In this document: in pieces, positions 44,262 through 54,068 of the stretch | Layout: each line of letters opens with the position of its first letter | How positions within the stretch are numbered: the first letter of the stretch is position 1 | Assembly (NCBI RefSeq): GCF_024734385.1 | Contig: NZ_JANHAP010000003.1 | Location: forward strand, 1 to 64,000 | Direction of reading: 5' to 3' | Origin: Dasania sp. GY-MA-18 | GTDB taxonomy: Bacteria > Pseudomonadota > Gammaproteobacteria > Pseudomonadales > Dasaniaceae | DNA: 64,000 nt | Notes under the pieces: model-generated | Told to the model about the DNA's origin: nothing | Databases searched by the model: none | What the model saw: only the letters and a program-made list of their open reading frames with translations | Translations under genes and position numbers: made by a program

Positions 44262-45722
44262 TTAGTTTTTGCCTGGCAGCATAAGCTTAGCAAACAATTG
44301 CTGCACATCGTCACTGGGGGCAGGGGTAAGCAAGCTGACAATAATGACGGTAGCCAAAGAAAAGAAAAACCCCGGCACTAACTCATATAAATCAAACCAT
44401 CCGCCGCTAAACTGCGCCCAAACTACCACGGTAGTACCGCCCACAAATATGCCAGCCATGGCCGCAGCGGCGGTCATGCGCCGCCAATATAAGCTCACCA
44501 ATAAGGCCGGGCCAAAGGCTGCGCCTAGGCCGCCCCAGGCATAGGCAACCACATCTAACACTTTACTATTGGGGTCTAAGGCCATTAGGCAGGCAAGGGT
44601 GGCTAACAAAACCACTGCAGCCCTACCCAGCTTAAGTGCCACAGAGGAGTGTATGTCTCTTTTAGTCCAGGCATCAATAATATCTTCGGCTAGGGCGGAA
44701 GAGCACACTAATAGTTGCGAATCCACGGTACTCATAATAGCGGCCAAAATAGCGGCAAGTAATACGCCGGCAACCACAGGATTGAATATAACTTCTACTA
44801 ATACCATAAAGACTTTTTCCGGGTCGGCCAGCGGCTGAGCAATATAGGCTGCGCCTACCATGCCCACCAGCACTGACATGCTATACACCAATAGCGACCA
44901 ACTAATACCTATAGTGGCAGCCGTGGGTACATCATCCTCACTGCGTACGGCCTTAAAGCGCGCCAAGATATGGGGTTGGCCAAAATAAGCCAAGCCCCAG
45001 CCAACCAAGCTGGCCCAAGCAATAAAAGTCAGCGGCTCGCCATGCCTATTAGTCCACAGCTCTAACATGGCTGGGTTTTGTGCGGCTAAGTTACCGCGAA
45101 AATCATCCATGCCGCTAAGGGCAACAGCGGGCACAATAATTAAGGCCAGCGTCATCAGCAGTGCCTGTACTACATCAGTCCAAGAAACCGCTAAAAAACC
45201 ACCAAACAAGGTATAGGAAATAACTGCTAAGGTGCCCAGTATTACCGCTAGCTGATAGTCCATACCAAAAACAGAAACAAATAGCTTGCCGCCGCCCATT
45301 AGGCCTGAGCTCACATAAAAGAGAAAAAACAATAAAATAAACACAGCACAAATACTGCGTAACCAAGGGCTACTGACCGCAAAGCGACGTTGGAAATAGG
45401 CGGGCAGGGTAACGGCATCGTCTAAAGCGTAACTGTATTTGCGTAGCCGGCGGGCTAATAGTAGCCAAGCAGCGGCGACGCCCATACATAAACCTATGGC
45501 CATCCAAGCGGCTTCTATACCTGCAATATAAGCATAGCCAGGTAAGCCTATTAACACCCAGCCCGACATATCAGAGGCACCAGCACTTAAGGCTGCCACC
45601 CAGGGTGATAAGCTGCGCCCACCCAAATAATAATCGCTGGCATCATGGGTGCGCCTATAGGCATAAACGCCCAGAGTAAAAACTAGCGCGATGTACAGAC
45701 AAAAAGTGACAGTGATAATCAT
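44262..45722 (-). CDS. putP: Sodium/proline symporter PutP
   Basis: Solute:sodium symporter of 486 residues with about 13 membrane helices. ASDYYLGGRSLSPWVAALSAGASDMSGW and GLGLAYFGQPHILARF-type segments are characteristic of PutP (here SLVGWGLAYFGQPHIL). It takes up proline with Na+, for nutrition or osmotic balance. It lies alone between the lipoprotein and plsC, with 145 bp below it in which I see nothing clear. Confidence 0.93.
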   Translation of the reverse strand: MIITVTFCLYIALVFTLGVYAYRRTHDASDYYLGGRSLSPWVAALSAGASDMSGWVLIGLPGYAYIAGIEAAWMAIGLCMGVAAAWLLLARRLRKYSYALDDAVTLPAYFQRRFAVSSPWLRSICAVFILLFFLFYVSSGLMGGGKLFVSVFGMDYQLAVILGTLAVISYTLFGGFLAVSWTDVVQALLMTLALIIVPAVALSGMDDFRGNLAAQNPAMLELWTNRHGEPLTFIAWASLVGWGLAYFGQPHILARFKAVRSEDDVPTAATIGISWSLLVYSMSVLVGMVGAAYIAQPLADPEKVFMVLVEVIFNPVVAGVLLAAILAAIMSTVDSQLLVCSSALAEDIIDAWTKRDIHSSVALKLGRAAVVLLATLACLMALDPNSKVLDVVAYAWGGLGAAFGPALLVSLYWRRMTAAAAMAGIFVGGTTVVVWAQFSGGWFDLYELVPGFFFSLATVIIVSLLTPAPSDDVQQLFAKLMLPGKN

Positions 45723-45777
45723 AAGTTTTGGCTCTTGTTATTATTACTATGATTGTGCTGTTGTTAATAAACTAACC

Positions 45778-46509
45778 TTAGCGCTGGCTGGGCAGTTTTG
45801 CCACCTCGCTTTCTATCCATTGTTTGGCTAAGTCATTAACCTCGCGGCTGCTCTTGCCGCTGGTTTCTATAGGCTGGCCTATTACTATCGTTATAGTGCC
45901 AGGGTATTTTAAAAATTTATCAGCAGGCCAGTACACCCCGGCATTGTGGGCTATGGGCACTACTGGCGCATCTGCGGCTACAGCAATATTAGCACCGCCG
46001 CGGGCGTAGTTGCCGGTATGGCCTGGGTCTATGCGGGTACCCTCGGGAAAAATTAACACATTACGGCCCTGAGCTATCATGGCTACGCCATCACTTTGAA
46101 TTTTTTTAAGGGCTTGTTTGGGGTTGCTGCGATCTATAGCTATTGGCTCTACCATGGCTAGGCCCCAGCCAAACACAGGGATTTTTAATAATTCTTTTTT
46201 TAGCACTATGCAAACTGGCGCTAAAAAATATTGTAAAAAATAGGTTTCCCACTGGCTTTGATGCTTAGATAAAGCGACATAGGCTCTGTGCTTGGGCAAA
46301 TTTTCCTGCCCTATTATGGTAAATTTTAAGCCTAATACCCAGCGTGCCCAGTGTATGGTGCATCTATTCCAGCCCAAAATATAACGGCTACGTATGGGGT
46401 AGGGTAAAAACTTAAACAGCAAAACACCGGTGCTACAAAACCAAATCGTGAGTAAGGCATAGCCGGTGTAAAATAAAAAAGCACGTAGGCCTAAAAACAG
46501 TTTTCTCAT
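45778..46509 (-). CDS. plsC: 1-acyl-sn-glycerol-3-phosphate acyltransferase
   Basis: Adds the second acyl chain in phosphatidic acid synthesis at the inner membrane. The acyltransferase block 1 is KHQSQWE, an H-X4-E variant of the usual HX4D; block 3 is FPEGTRI. It has an N-terminal membrane segment and 243 residues. It follows gmhB by six bases and is the last gene of glyQ-glyS-gmhB-plsC, the same set found next to gyrB in Pseudomonas. Confidence 0.93.
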   Translation of the reverse strand: MRKLFLGLRAFLFYTGYALLTIWFCSTGVLLFKFLPYPIRSRYILGWNRCTIHWARWVLGLKFTIIGQENLPKHRAYVALSKHQSQWETYFLQYFLAPVCIVLKKELLKIPVFGWGLAMVEPIAIDRSNPKQALKKIQSDGVAMIAQGRNVLIFPEGTRIDPGHTGNYARGGANIAVAADAPVVPIAHNAGVYWPADKFLKYPGTITIVIGQPIETSGKSSREVNDLAKQWIESEVAKLPSQR

Positions 46510-46515
46510 ACGTTA

Positions 46516-47076
46516 TTATTTTTTCAATTGGGCTAATAAAAAATCACAGCTGTCTGCTAGGCTATCAAATACCTGCATATGGTTTAATTCGGGCTGGGGT
46601 TGCTCGGCTAATTTTTTTAAACTGCGCTGGCCCTTACCGGTTTTAACTAATAGCGGTTTGCAGCCTTTCACTAGACCCGCCTTTAAGTCCCGCAGTGAAT
46701 CACCCACTATATAAGCATTTTCAGCAGAGCAGCCCAGGGCTTGTTCTATGGCGTCGATTAAACCGGCTTTAGGTTTGCGGCAGTCGCAATTATCGTCTGG
46801 GGTATGCGGGCAGAAAAAAATCCCCGCCAATTCACCACCGGCTTCATGTAATAGCGCCGTCATTTTTGCATGCATGGCTTCTAAATCGGCGGGTTGAAAA
46901 TAACCGCGCCCTAAACCCGATTGATTGGTGGCTATGGCTATGCGATAGCCCGCCTGCGATAAGCGGGCCATGGCTGCTATGCTGCCGGGTATGGGCTGCC
47001 ACTCCTCAACGGACTTGATGTAGTCGTCGGAGTCTTGGTTGATTACCCCGTCGCGATCAAGAATTAGTAAGGCCAT
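46516..47076 (-). CDS. gmhB: D-glycero-beta-D-manno-heptose-1,7-bisphosphate 7-phosphatase
   Basis: HAD-family phosphatase for ADP-heptose synthesis (LPS core). HAD motif 1 is LDRDGVIN (D7, D9), and the zinc-binding CPHTPDDNCDCRKP cluster identifies GmhB. It has 186 residues, three bases after glyS. Confidence 0.94.
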   Translation of the reverse strand: MALLILDRDGVINQDSDDYIKSVEEWQPIPGSIAAMARLSQAGYRIAIATNQSGLGRGYFQPADLEAMHAKMTALLHEAGGELAGIFFCPHTPDDNCDCRKPKAGLIDAIEQALGCSAENAYIVGDSLRDLKAGLVKGCKPLLVKTGKGQRSLKKLAEQPQPELNHMQVFDSLADSCDFLLAQLKK

Positions 47077-47079
47077 GGT

Positions 47080-49167
47080 TTATTTAGCCGGTGCTAATAA
47101 AGAAATATCAGCGATATTTAAAAACAAGTTTCTTAGTCCTGCTAATAAAGAAAGTCGATTTTTCCGTAAGTTTTCATCTTCAACATTCACCATTACATGA
47201 TCAAAATAAGCGTCAACAGGATCTCGAAGAATAGCCATTTCACTTAAGGCTTCTGTATATGAGCGGCTTTTAATTAGAGGAGCTACTTTAGTCGATACCG
47301 ACATAAGTTGGGTATAAAGTAAATTTTCGGCCCCAGCTTCTAGAAGTGATTCATTAACTTGAGATGAGTAATCAACATCAGCTTTGGCCAAGATATTAGA
47401 TACCCGCTTATTTGCCGCTGCTAACGCTAGGGCCTCGGGTAATTGGCTGAAATGATTAACCGCCAATACGCGCTGGTTTATATCCAAAGGTTGCGATAAG
47501 TTTTTCGCCGATACCGCCATAAAGACTTCGGCGGCGATATTATCCTCTACATACCAAGCGCGGAAGCGCTCCAGCATATAAGCCAATACGGTCTCGGTTA
47601 AACCTTTAGCTGCGGGCAGCTCGCCATGTTGCTGTTGAGCTAACGCCAGACAGTCGCGCAAATCCAGGTTTAAATCTTTTTCTATAATCAGGCGCAATAC
47701 CGCCAAGCTAGCGCGGCGCAGTGCAAAAGGATCTTTAGAGCCAGAGGGTTTTTGGCCTATGCCAAATATGCCCACCAAGGTGTCTAGTCTGTCGGCCAAA
47801 GCTACTGCACAACCGGTTAAGGTTTCAGGCAATTTGTCACCTGCGAATTTGGGCAGGTAGTGATCTTTAATGGCATTGGCGGTTTCAGCGTCTTCGCCGT
47901 CGTTAAGCGCGTAGTAGGTGCCAGCTATGCCTTGCATCTTGTCGAACTCTAGCACCATGTCTGAGACTAGATCGGCCTTGCAGAGTAAGCCAGCCTTAGC
48001 GGCTTTGCTGGCATCGCTGCCAATTTTTTCAGCCAATATGCCCGCCAGTTTTTCTATGCGCTGGGCTTTATCGTGCAAGGTACCTAGCTTGGCCTGAAAC
48101 ACTACAGACTTTAATTTTTCTACCCGCTTAAGCAGCGGTGTTTTTTTATCGGTTTCAAAAAAGAAGGCGGCATCGCTTAAGCGGGGGCGTATCACGCGCT
48201 CGTTGCCGTCTATCACCTGCGCTGGGTCTAGGCTGACGATATTGGAGACGGTAATAAAATGGGGTAACAGCTTGCCCTCATCATCCACTACGTGAAAGTA
48301 TTTTTGGTGCTCAGCCATGGAGGAGATTAGAGCCTCGGCGGGTACCGCTAAGAATTCCTGCTCAAAAGAGCCGGTTAAAGCTACCGGCCATTCCACTAAG
48401 CCAGTTACCTCATCCAATAAGTCATCGACTATAACGGCGTTGCCACCGACTTTTTTACCTTCGGCCGTCACCTGCTCGCGTATCATCTCTTTGCGTTGCT
48501 CATAGCTGGCGATTACGTGGCCGCTATTAGCTAACAACTCTTGATAGACCGAAGGGTTGGCAAATTCTAAATAGGTATCGCAGTGAAAGCGGTGGCCGCG
48601 GCTAATATTGGCGGCTTTAAGGCCTAGGATTTCGCAGTCTATGACCATGGTATCCAGCATCATCACCACCCAATGCACTGGGCGCACAAATTCATTGCGG
48701 CTGGCACCCCAGCGCATACGCTTGGGTATGGGCAGAGCATCTAAGGCGTTTTGCACAAATTCCGGTAACAAGGCCTTGGTGTCGGTACCGGCTTGGCTGC
48801 TGCGGTGTACCAGCTTGTCGGCCTTGCCGTCGTTTTCTACCTTTAACTCATCGATGTTAATGCCGTTCTTTTTGGCAAAAGCCTCAGCGGCTTTGGCGGG
48901 TTTACCCTCGGCATCAAAGGCGATTTTAGCCGGGGGCCCCCAGGCGACTATGTCTTTCGCAGGAGTTTGTGCGGCTAAATCTTTAACCACCACAGCCAAA
49001 CGGCGGGGGGTGGCATAGGGTTCAATGCTGGTAAACGTTAAGTCAGCGGCGGTTAAGCTTTGCTTAATGCTGGCGCTAAAGCTGTTAGAGAGCTTGAGTA
49101 AGGCGGTGGGCGGCAGCTCTTCGGTACCTATCTCTACTAAAAAATCGTGGCTGTTGCTTGTGCTCAT
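47080..49167 (-). CDS. glyS: Glycine--tRNA ligase beta subunit
   Basis: Beta chain of the bacterial alpha2beta2 glycyl-tRNA synthetase; it holds the tRNA-recognition parts. It begins with the typical FLVEIGTEELPP and ends in an anticodon-binding domain (PVDAYFDHVMVNVED). It has 695 residues. The ATG overlaps the glyQ stop (TAATG). Confidence 0.97.
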   Translation of the reverse strand: MSTSNSHDFLVEIGTEELPPTALLKLSNSFSASIKQSLTAADLTFTSIEPYATPRRLAVVVKDLAAQTPAKDIVAWGPPAKIAFDAEGKPAKAAEAFAKKNGINIDELKVENDGKADKLVHRSSQAGTDTKALLPEFVQNALDALPIPKRMRWGASRNEFVRPVHWVVMMLDTMVIDCEILGLKAANISRGHRFHCDTYLEFANPSVYQELLANSGHVIASYEQRKEMIREQVTAEGKKVGGNAVIVDDLLDEVTGLVEWPVALTGSFEQEFLAVPAEALISSMAEHQKYFHVVDDEGKLLPHFITVSNIVSLDPAQVIDGNERVIRPRLSDAAFFFETDKKTPLLKRVEKLKSVVFQAKLGTLHDKAQRIEKLAGILAEKIGSDASKAAKAGLLCKADLVSDMVLEFDKMQGIAGTYYALNDGEDAETANAIKDHYLPKFAGDKLPETLTGCAVALADRLDTLVGIFGIGQKPSGSKDPFALRRASLAVLRLIIEKDLNLDLRDCLALAQQQHGELPAAKGLTETVLAYMLERFRAWYVEDNIAAEVFMAVSAKNLSQPLDINQRVLAVNHFSQLPEALALAAANKRVSNILAKADVDYSSQVNESLLEAGAENLLYTQLMSVSTKVAPLIKSRSYTEALSEMAILRDPVDAYFDHVMVNVEDENLRKNRLSLLAGLRNLFLNIADISLLAPAK

Positions 49168-50105
49168 TATTTGTCCTCCGCGCTGGCAGCGAGTACTTCT
49201 TGTCGTAATGCTTCACTCGCAAGGGGGAAGCCAAGGGCTTTGCGGGCATCAAAATAAGCCTGGGCCACGCCGCGGGCCAGGGTGCGCACCCGTAAAATAA
49301 AACGCTGGCGCTCGGTTACGGAAATCGCGTGGCGAGCATCCAATAGGTTAAAAGCGTGAGAGGCCTTCATCACCATCTCATAGGCAGGTAGTGGTAGGTT
49401 GGCTGCTATTAAGCGCTGGCTTTCGGCCTCGCAGTGGTCAAACTGCTTAAACAGCTGCTCTACATCGGCCTGCTCAAAGTTGTAGGTAGACATCTCTACT
49501 TCGTTTTGGTGGAACACATCACCGTAAGTGACTATGCCTTCGGGGCCTTGTGCCCATACCAAATCATAAATACTGTCTACGCCCTGCAAGTACATGGCGA
49601 TGCGCTCTAGGCCGTAGGTGATTTCGCCGGTAACGGGGTAGCACTCCAAGCCGCCCACTTGTTGAAAATAGGTAAACTGGGTGACTTCCATGCCGTTTAG
49701 CCACACTTCCCAACCCAAGCCCCAGGCACCCAAGGTGGGGGATTCCCAGTTATCTTCTACAAAGCGTATATCGTGTACGGCCGGGTCCAGCCCTAAAAAG
49801 CGCAGGGAGTCTAAATACATCTCTTGGATATTACTGGGCGAGGGCTTAAGCGCCACCTGAAACTGGTAGTAGTGCTGCAGGCGGTTGGGGTTTTCACCGT
49901 AGCGGCCATCGGTGGGGCGGCGGCAGGGCTGCACATAGGCGGCGTTCCAAGTCTCGGGGCCTATGGCGCGTAAAAAGGTAGCGGGGTGAAAAGTACCGGC
50001 TCCTACCTCCATATCCAAGGGCTGTAAAATCACGCAACCGCGCTCGGCCCAGAATTGCTGTAGGGATAGTATCAACCCCTGAAAAGTGCTTACTTGAGAG
50101 TTCAT
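49167..50105 (-). CDS. glyQ: Glycine--tRNA ligase alpha subunit
   Basis: Catalytic alpha chain. Typical strings are [22 protein letters not shown] and [19 protein letters not shown] (shown by the GAGTFHPAT part); 312 residues. It is the first gene of the operon and divergent from the LpxL-like gene. Confidence 0.97.
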   Translation of the reverse strand: MNSQVSTFQGLILSLQQFWAERGCVILQPLDMEVGAGTFHPATFLRAIGPETWNAAYVQPCRRPTDGRYGENPNRLQHYYQFQVALKPSPSNIQEMYLDSLRFLGLDPAVHDIRFVEDNWESPTLGAWGLGWEVWLNGMEVTQFTYFQQVGGLECYPVTGEITYGLERIAMYLQGVDSIYDLVWAQGPEGIVTYGDVFHQNEVEMSTYNFEQADVEQLFKQFDHCEAESQRLIAANLPLPAYEMVMKASHAFNLLDARHAISVTERQRFILRVRTLARGVAQAYFDARKALGFPLASEALRQEVLAASAEDK

Positions 50106-50144
50106 GTCGCCACGTATAAGAGTAATTAATAGACAAATAAATAA

Positions 50145-50166
50145 AGTCGCGCATTATAGCGCGACT
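50145..50166 (-). promoter_or_regulatory. -10 element inside a perfect palindrome, upstream of glyQ
   Basis: AGTCGCGC and GCGCGACT (8-bp arms) flank TATAAT on the minus strand, 40 bp before glyQ. No good -35 is seen at 17 bases. The discriminator GCGCGAC is GC-rich like those of atpI and rpmH. Confidence 0.5.
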
Positions 50167-50288
50167 CTGGGCGTATAAGTAGTGTGGTGGCTGGCTAACA
50201 GCAAGCGGCACCGGCGTTTGAGTTGCCTGCATAACAGGGTATGATTCGCATACGTTTTAATTACCCGTAACTTGTAGACCCCCCAATA

Positions 50289-51170
50289 ATGAAATCATGG
50301 CTAGCGCTAACCACTATTAAGAGTTTTGCCTTATTGCCTATGCCCCTATTGCGGGTGCTGGGCCGCTGGGTGGGCTATGGTGCTTGGTTGAGTAATGGCC
50401 GCTCGCGGCAAATCACCGAGTTTAATATTGCCCTGTGCTACCCGCAGCTTAGTGCTGCGCAACAACGGCATTTGGCCAAGCAAAGTGTTCAGCAACTGGG
50501 AGTATTATTACTAGAGATGGGGCCGGTGTGGCGCTGGTCGCCGCAACGTTTAATGCAGCATATCACCGAGGTTAGTGATCTGGCCTTACTAGAGCGAGCC
50601 GAACAGGCCGGCAAGGGTACGGTTGTGGTGTTACCTCATTTGGGCTGTTGGGAGTTAATGGGGGTATTCTTGGCCCAGCGTGGCGCCGTCACCTCTTTGT
50701 ATCAACCCCCCGAAGACCCGGGCTTTGATCAGATGATCTATCATGCCAGGCAGCGTACCGGTAACACCTTAGTGCCCACCAATACTCGTGGAGTAAAAGC
50801 CTTATTAAAAGCCCTTAAAGCGGGCGAGACGGTAGTCATCCTGCCCGACCAACTGCCTGTTGAAGGCAGTGGCGAGTTTGCCGATTTTTATGGCCAACCC
50901 ACCTACACCATGACCTTGGTACACAACCTAATCAAGCGCACTGGCGCCAACTTGGTGGGGGCAGTTGCTGAGCGCACTGGCCGCAGCGGTTACAAAATTA
51001 GTTTTGTGCCAGCCCCCGCAGACATAAATGCCAGCGATAGCAAGCTGTCGCTTACCGCACTCAATCGCTGTGTAGAAAACTGTGTGCAGTTATGCCCCGA
51101 GCAATATCAGTGGGAGTACAACCGTTTTAAATGGTTGCCCAACGGCCAGCGCCGCAGTTATAAAAATTAA
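50289..51170 (+). CDS. LpxL/HtrB-type lipid A acyltransferase
   Basis: Late acyltransferase of the lysophospholipid/lipid A family at the inner membrane. The catalytic H-X4-E is HLGCWE and the second motif is LPDQLPVEGSG; a hydrophobic N-terminal anchor is present. It has 293 residues. It corresponds by place to the htrB-like gene next to glyQ in Pseudomonas. Which acyl chain it adds cannot be told. Confidence 0.9.
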   Translation: MKSWLALTTIKSFALLPMPLLRVLGRWVGYGAWLSNGRSRQITEFNIALCYPQLSAAQQRHLAKQSVQQLGVLLLEMGPVWRWSPQRLMQHITEVSDLALLERAEQAGKGTVVVLPHLGCWELMGVFLAQRGAVTSLYQPPEDPGFDQMIYHARQRTGNTLVPTNTRGVKALLKALKAGETVVILPDQLPVEGSGEFADFYGQPTYTMTLVHNLIKRTGANLVGAVAERTGRSGYKISFVPAPADINASDSKLSLTALNRCVENCVQLCPEQYQWEYNRFKWLPNGQRRSYKN

Positions 51171-51216
51171 CAGCTAAATAAATATCTAAATTAATTGCTA
51201 AGAGAAAGGATAAGTT

Positions 51217-52005
51217 GTGATAGCAGGAAAAGTAATAGGCGTCATATTGGGCGCTATGGTAGCAGGCCCCTTTGGTGCATTGCTGGGTTTAATGGCAGGG
51301 CACTTTTTTGATAAGGGCTTGGGTCAAGCCATGGGCTTTGACTACCAAGGCAACCGTGCCCAGCTGCAGCAATTATTTTTTGAAACCGTTTTTAAAGTCA
51401 TGGGCCACCTAGCCAAAGCCGATGGCCGTATCAGCGAAGAAGAAATCAGCCAGGCCGAACAATTGATGACGCGCTTAGGTTTAAGCAGTGAGCATAGGCA
51501 GCAGGCCATAGAGTTATTTAAACAGGGGGCCCAGCCCGAATTTAACTTGCAGCAAAGCATTACCCAGTTTGTAGAAAAAGGTGGTCGCAGCCATAACCTG
51601 CCCGCGCTGCTTTTAGAGTTCTTGTTTAGCATAGCCATGGCCGATGGCGAGTTACACCCCAGTGAAAAAGAAGTGCTGGCCAATGTTGCCAGTTATCTAG
51701 GTATAGGTGGCCGACAGTTCGAGCAGCTGTTAGCCATGTTAATGGCGCAACAACATTTTCACCAAGGTGGTGGTGGTCAGCAACAGAGCAGTGCCGGTGA
51801 TTTAGAGCAGGCCTATCAGGCGCTGGGGGTAGAAGAAACCGTTAGCGATAAAGAGTTAAAACAGGCTTACCGCAAATTGATGAGTGCCCATCACCCCGAT
51901 AAGCTAATCGCCCAAGGTGTGCCCGAAGATATGATGAAAGTAGCCACCGAAAAAGCGCAGGAAATACAGGCGGCTTATGAGCTGATTAAAAAGAGCCGGA
52001 AGTAG
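51217..52005 (+). CDS. djlA: DnaJ-like membrane co-chaperone DjlA
   Basis: A Gly/Ala-rich membrane helix (GKVIGVILGAMVAGPFGALLG) at the N terminus, a TerB-like helical domain (about 50-170, with ADGRISEEEI and ADGELHPSE acidic motifs), a short Gln/Gly linker, and a C-terminal J domain with the HPD tripeptide (HHPDKL) that stimulates DnaK. The start is GTG, with AAGGA seven bases upstream. It has 262 residues. Confidence 0.95.
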   Translation: MIAGKVIGVILGAMVAGPFGALLGLMAGHFFDKGLGQAMGFDYQGNRAQLQQLFFETVFKVMGHLAKADGRISEEEISQAEQLMTRLGLSSEHRQQAIELFKQGAQPEFNLQQSITQFVEKGGRSHNLPALLLEFLFSIAMADGELHPSEKEVLANVASYLGIGGRQFEQLLAMLMAQQHFHQGGGGQQQSSAGDLEQAYQALGVEETVSDKELKQAYRKLMSAHHPDKLIAQGVPEDMMKVATEKAQEIQAAYELIKKSRK

Positions 52006-52052
52006 GCTACTAGCTAAGCAGCTTAGCAAAACAGATTAGATATCTTTTGTTG

Positions 52053-52080
52053 TAAACGAGGCCGAATACAGCCTCGTTAC
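52053..52080 (+). terminator. Possible hairpin after djlA
   Basis: AACGAGGC/GCCTCGTT with an eight-base loop, about 50 bp after the djlA stop; no T-run follows, so it is a weak candidate. Confidence 0.35.
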
Positions 52081-52108
52081 TCCACGATAGTTTAGCTAGC
52101 CTTATCGC

Positions 52109-52474
52109 TTAAGCTGATAGTTTATAATTGTAAACGGTAGGCATGCCTTGTTGATCTAAGGCAACAAAAACCATTTTATCAATAGAGATAATTATTTCAT
52201 TAGTCGCTTTTTTTCTAACCTCACAATTAACAGTTAATGATGTAGTACCTACATTGGTAACAGATAGACCAAACTCAATCACATCACCGCTGACAGCGGG
52301 TTTTTTAAAATCAATTTCAGAAATAAATTTAGTCACAATCATTTGTGTATTCATTTGGCAGCTGGCAAAAATAGCGGCCTCTTCATCTATCCAGCTGAGT
52401 AGTTGCCCGCCAAATAATGTATTGGAGGGGTTAAGGTCAGTAGGTTTAACAATACGGCGAGTATAAAATTTCAT
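52109..52474 (-). CDS. Acyl-CoA thioesterase (hotdog fold, YciA-like)
   Basis: A 121-residue single hotdog domain. The N-terminal NPSNTLFGGQLLSWIDEEAA is the signature of acyl-CoA hydrolases of the YciA/BACH type, with Asp in the central helix as the expected catalytic residue. It hydrolyses acyl-CoA in the cytoplasm; chain-length choice unknown. It is convergent with djlA. Confidence 0.88.
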   Translation of the reverse strand: MKFYTRRIVKPTDLNPSNTLFGGQLLSWIDEEAAIFASCQMNTQMIVTKFISEIDFKKPAVSGDVIEFGLSVTNVGTTSLTVNCEVRKKATNEIIISIDKMVFVALDQQGMPTVYNYKLSA

Positions 52475-52768
52475 AGCGAGTTCCAGTGCATAAGATTAAT
52501 AAGTACTACATATTGCTATAGCAAACCTTATGCCAAATAAAAAACCCACAGAAATCAGCGGTTTGAAAATTAATATGTGCTAGGGATGCGCCAAAATGAC
52601 AAAAACATCAGTGACAACGCACTAGATTGATGCATAAATTAAGTGCGCAATTAGCGCCAGAGAGTGGCACAACATAATTATTGAGTAGCGTAGTCAGATC
52701 TCACATCCCACCTAACTGCTATAAAAAAACTTGCCGCCTATTAAGGCGGCATTAAAATTTTCTTGCAG
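52475..52768. other. Gap between thioesterase and metY
   Basis: Holds the thioesterase's upstream region on the minus strand and the metY terminator. I see no other gene or RNA here. Confidence 0.5.
52723..52750 (-). terminator. Rho-independent terminator after metY
   Basis: Stem GCCGCCT/AGGCGGC with a four-base loop (52733-52750), then AAGTTTTTTTAT on the minus strand; 18 bases past the metY stop. Confidence 0.9.
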
Positions 52769-54043
52769 CTATTTAACCGCCGCCAAGGCTTGCTCTACAT
52801 CGGCAATAATATCGTCTATATTTTCTATGCCCACTGAGATGCGAACTAGGTCTGCACTTACACCTGCCGCCGCTAACTCTTGCTCATTAAGCTGGCGGTG
52901 GGTGGTAGAGGCGGGGTGGCAGGCCAAGGATTTGGCATCACCTATATTTACTAAGCGTAAAATCATTTGTAGGGCATCGATAAACTGCGTGCCTGCCTGC
53001 AAGCCGCCTTTGATGCCAAAACTTAAAATCCCCGAGGCTTTGCCGCCAGTAATTTTTTGGCAAGTCTCATAGTAAGGGCTGTTTGCTAAGGCTGCATAAT
53101 TAACCCACTCTACTTTTTCATGGTTTTGTAAATAGTTGGCTAACTTCTCAGCATTTTCGCAGTGGCGTTCCATGCGTAGCCCCAGTGTTTCTAAGCCTTG
53201 CATAATATTGAAAGCGCTTTGCGCGGATAGCGCGGCACCGGTATTGCGCAGTGGCGCCACGCGGCAGCGGCCTATAAAGGCGGCGGGGCCCAAGGCCTCG
53301 GTGTATACCACACCGTGGTAAGAGGGGTCGGGCTCGTTAAGCACGGCAAAGCGCTTTTTATTAGCTACCCAATCAAACTTACCGGAGTCGATAATAATGC
53401 CGCCTATGGTAGTGCCGTGGCCGCCTATGTATTTGGTCAGTGAATGTATCACTATATCAGCACCTAACTCGAAGGGGCGGCATAAAAAGGGTGAGGCAAC
53501 GGTGTTGTCTACCATTAAAGGTATACCGTGGCGGTGAGCAATTTCGGCCAGCTTTTCTATGTCGACTATATTGCCCGCGGGGTTGCCTATGGATTCACAA
53601 AAAATCAGCTTGGTGTTTTCGTCTATGGCGTTTTCAAAACCGGCATAATCATCGTGGGAAATCATGCGCGCTTCTATGCCTTGTTTAGGCAGCGAATGGG
53701 CAAATAAATTATAGGTGCCGCCGTAGAGCTGGCTGGTGCTAACAATATTAGAGCCTACTTCGCATATACACTGTATGGCATAGGTAATCGCTGCCATGCC
53801 CGAGGCTACACATAATGAGGCTATCCCCCCTTCCATGGCCGCCAGCCGTTGCTCTAATACATCGTTAGTGGGGTTCATGATGCGGCTGTAAATATTGCCC
53901 GGTACTTTTAAATCAAATAAGTCGGCACCGTGCTGGGTGTTGTCAAAGGTAAAAGAGGTGGTTTGGTATATGGGTACGGCAGCGGCCTTGGTGGTCGCTT
54001 CAGACTCGTAGCCATGGTGTAACGCCAGTGATTCTAATTTCAT
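52769..54043 (-). CDS. metY: O-acetylhomoserine sulfhydrylase (Cys/Met metabolism PLP enzyme)
   Basis: PLP enzyme that makes homocysteine from O-acetylhomoserine and sulfide. The PLP lysine lies in HSLTKYIGGHGTT; the N terminus TKAAAVPIYQTTSFTF and IYSRIMNPTNDVLEQR are typical. The 424-residue length favours MetY over the shorter MetB/MetZ types. It lies 25 bp after the CDF gene on the same strand. Substrate use (acetyl versus succinyl) is an inference. Confidence 0.9.
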   Translation of the reverse strand: MKLESLALHHGYESEATTKAAAVPIYQTTSFTFDNTQHGADLFDLKVPGNIYSRIMNPTNDVLEQRLAAMEGGIASLCVASGMAAITYAIQCICEVGSNIVSTSQLYGGTYNLFAHSLPKQGIEARMISHDDYAGFENAIDENTKLIFCESIGNPAGNIVDIEKLAEIAHRHGIPLMVDNTVASPFLCRPFELGADIVIHSLTKYIGGHGTTIGGIIIDSGKFDWVANKKRFAVLNEPDPSYHGVVYTEALGPAAFIGRCRVAPLRNTGAALSAQSAFNIMQGLETLGLRMERHCENAEKLANYLQNHEKVEWVNYAALANSPYYETCQKITGGKASGILSFGIKGGLQAGTQFIDALQMILRLVNIGDAKSLACHPASTTHRQLNEQELAAAGVSADLVRISVGIENIDDIIADVEQALAAVK

Positions 54044-54068
54044 AATAAAAGCCTTTTCCTTGGGGTGA

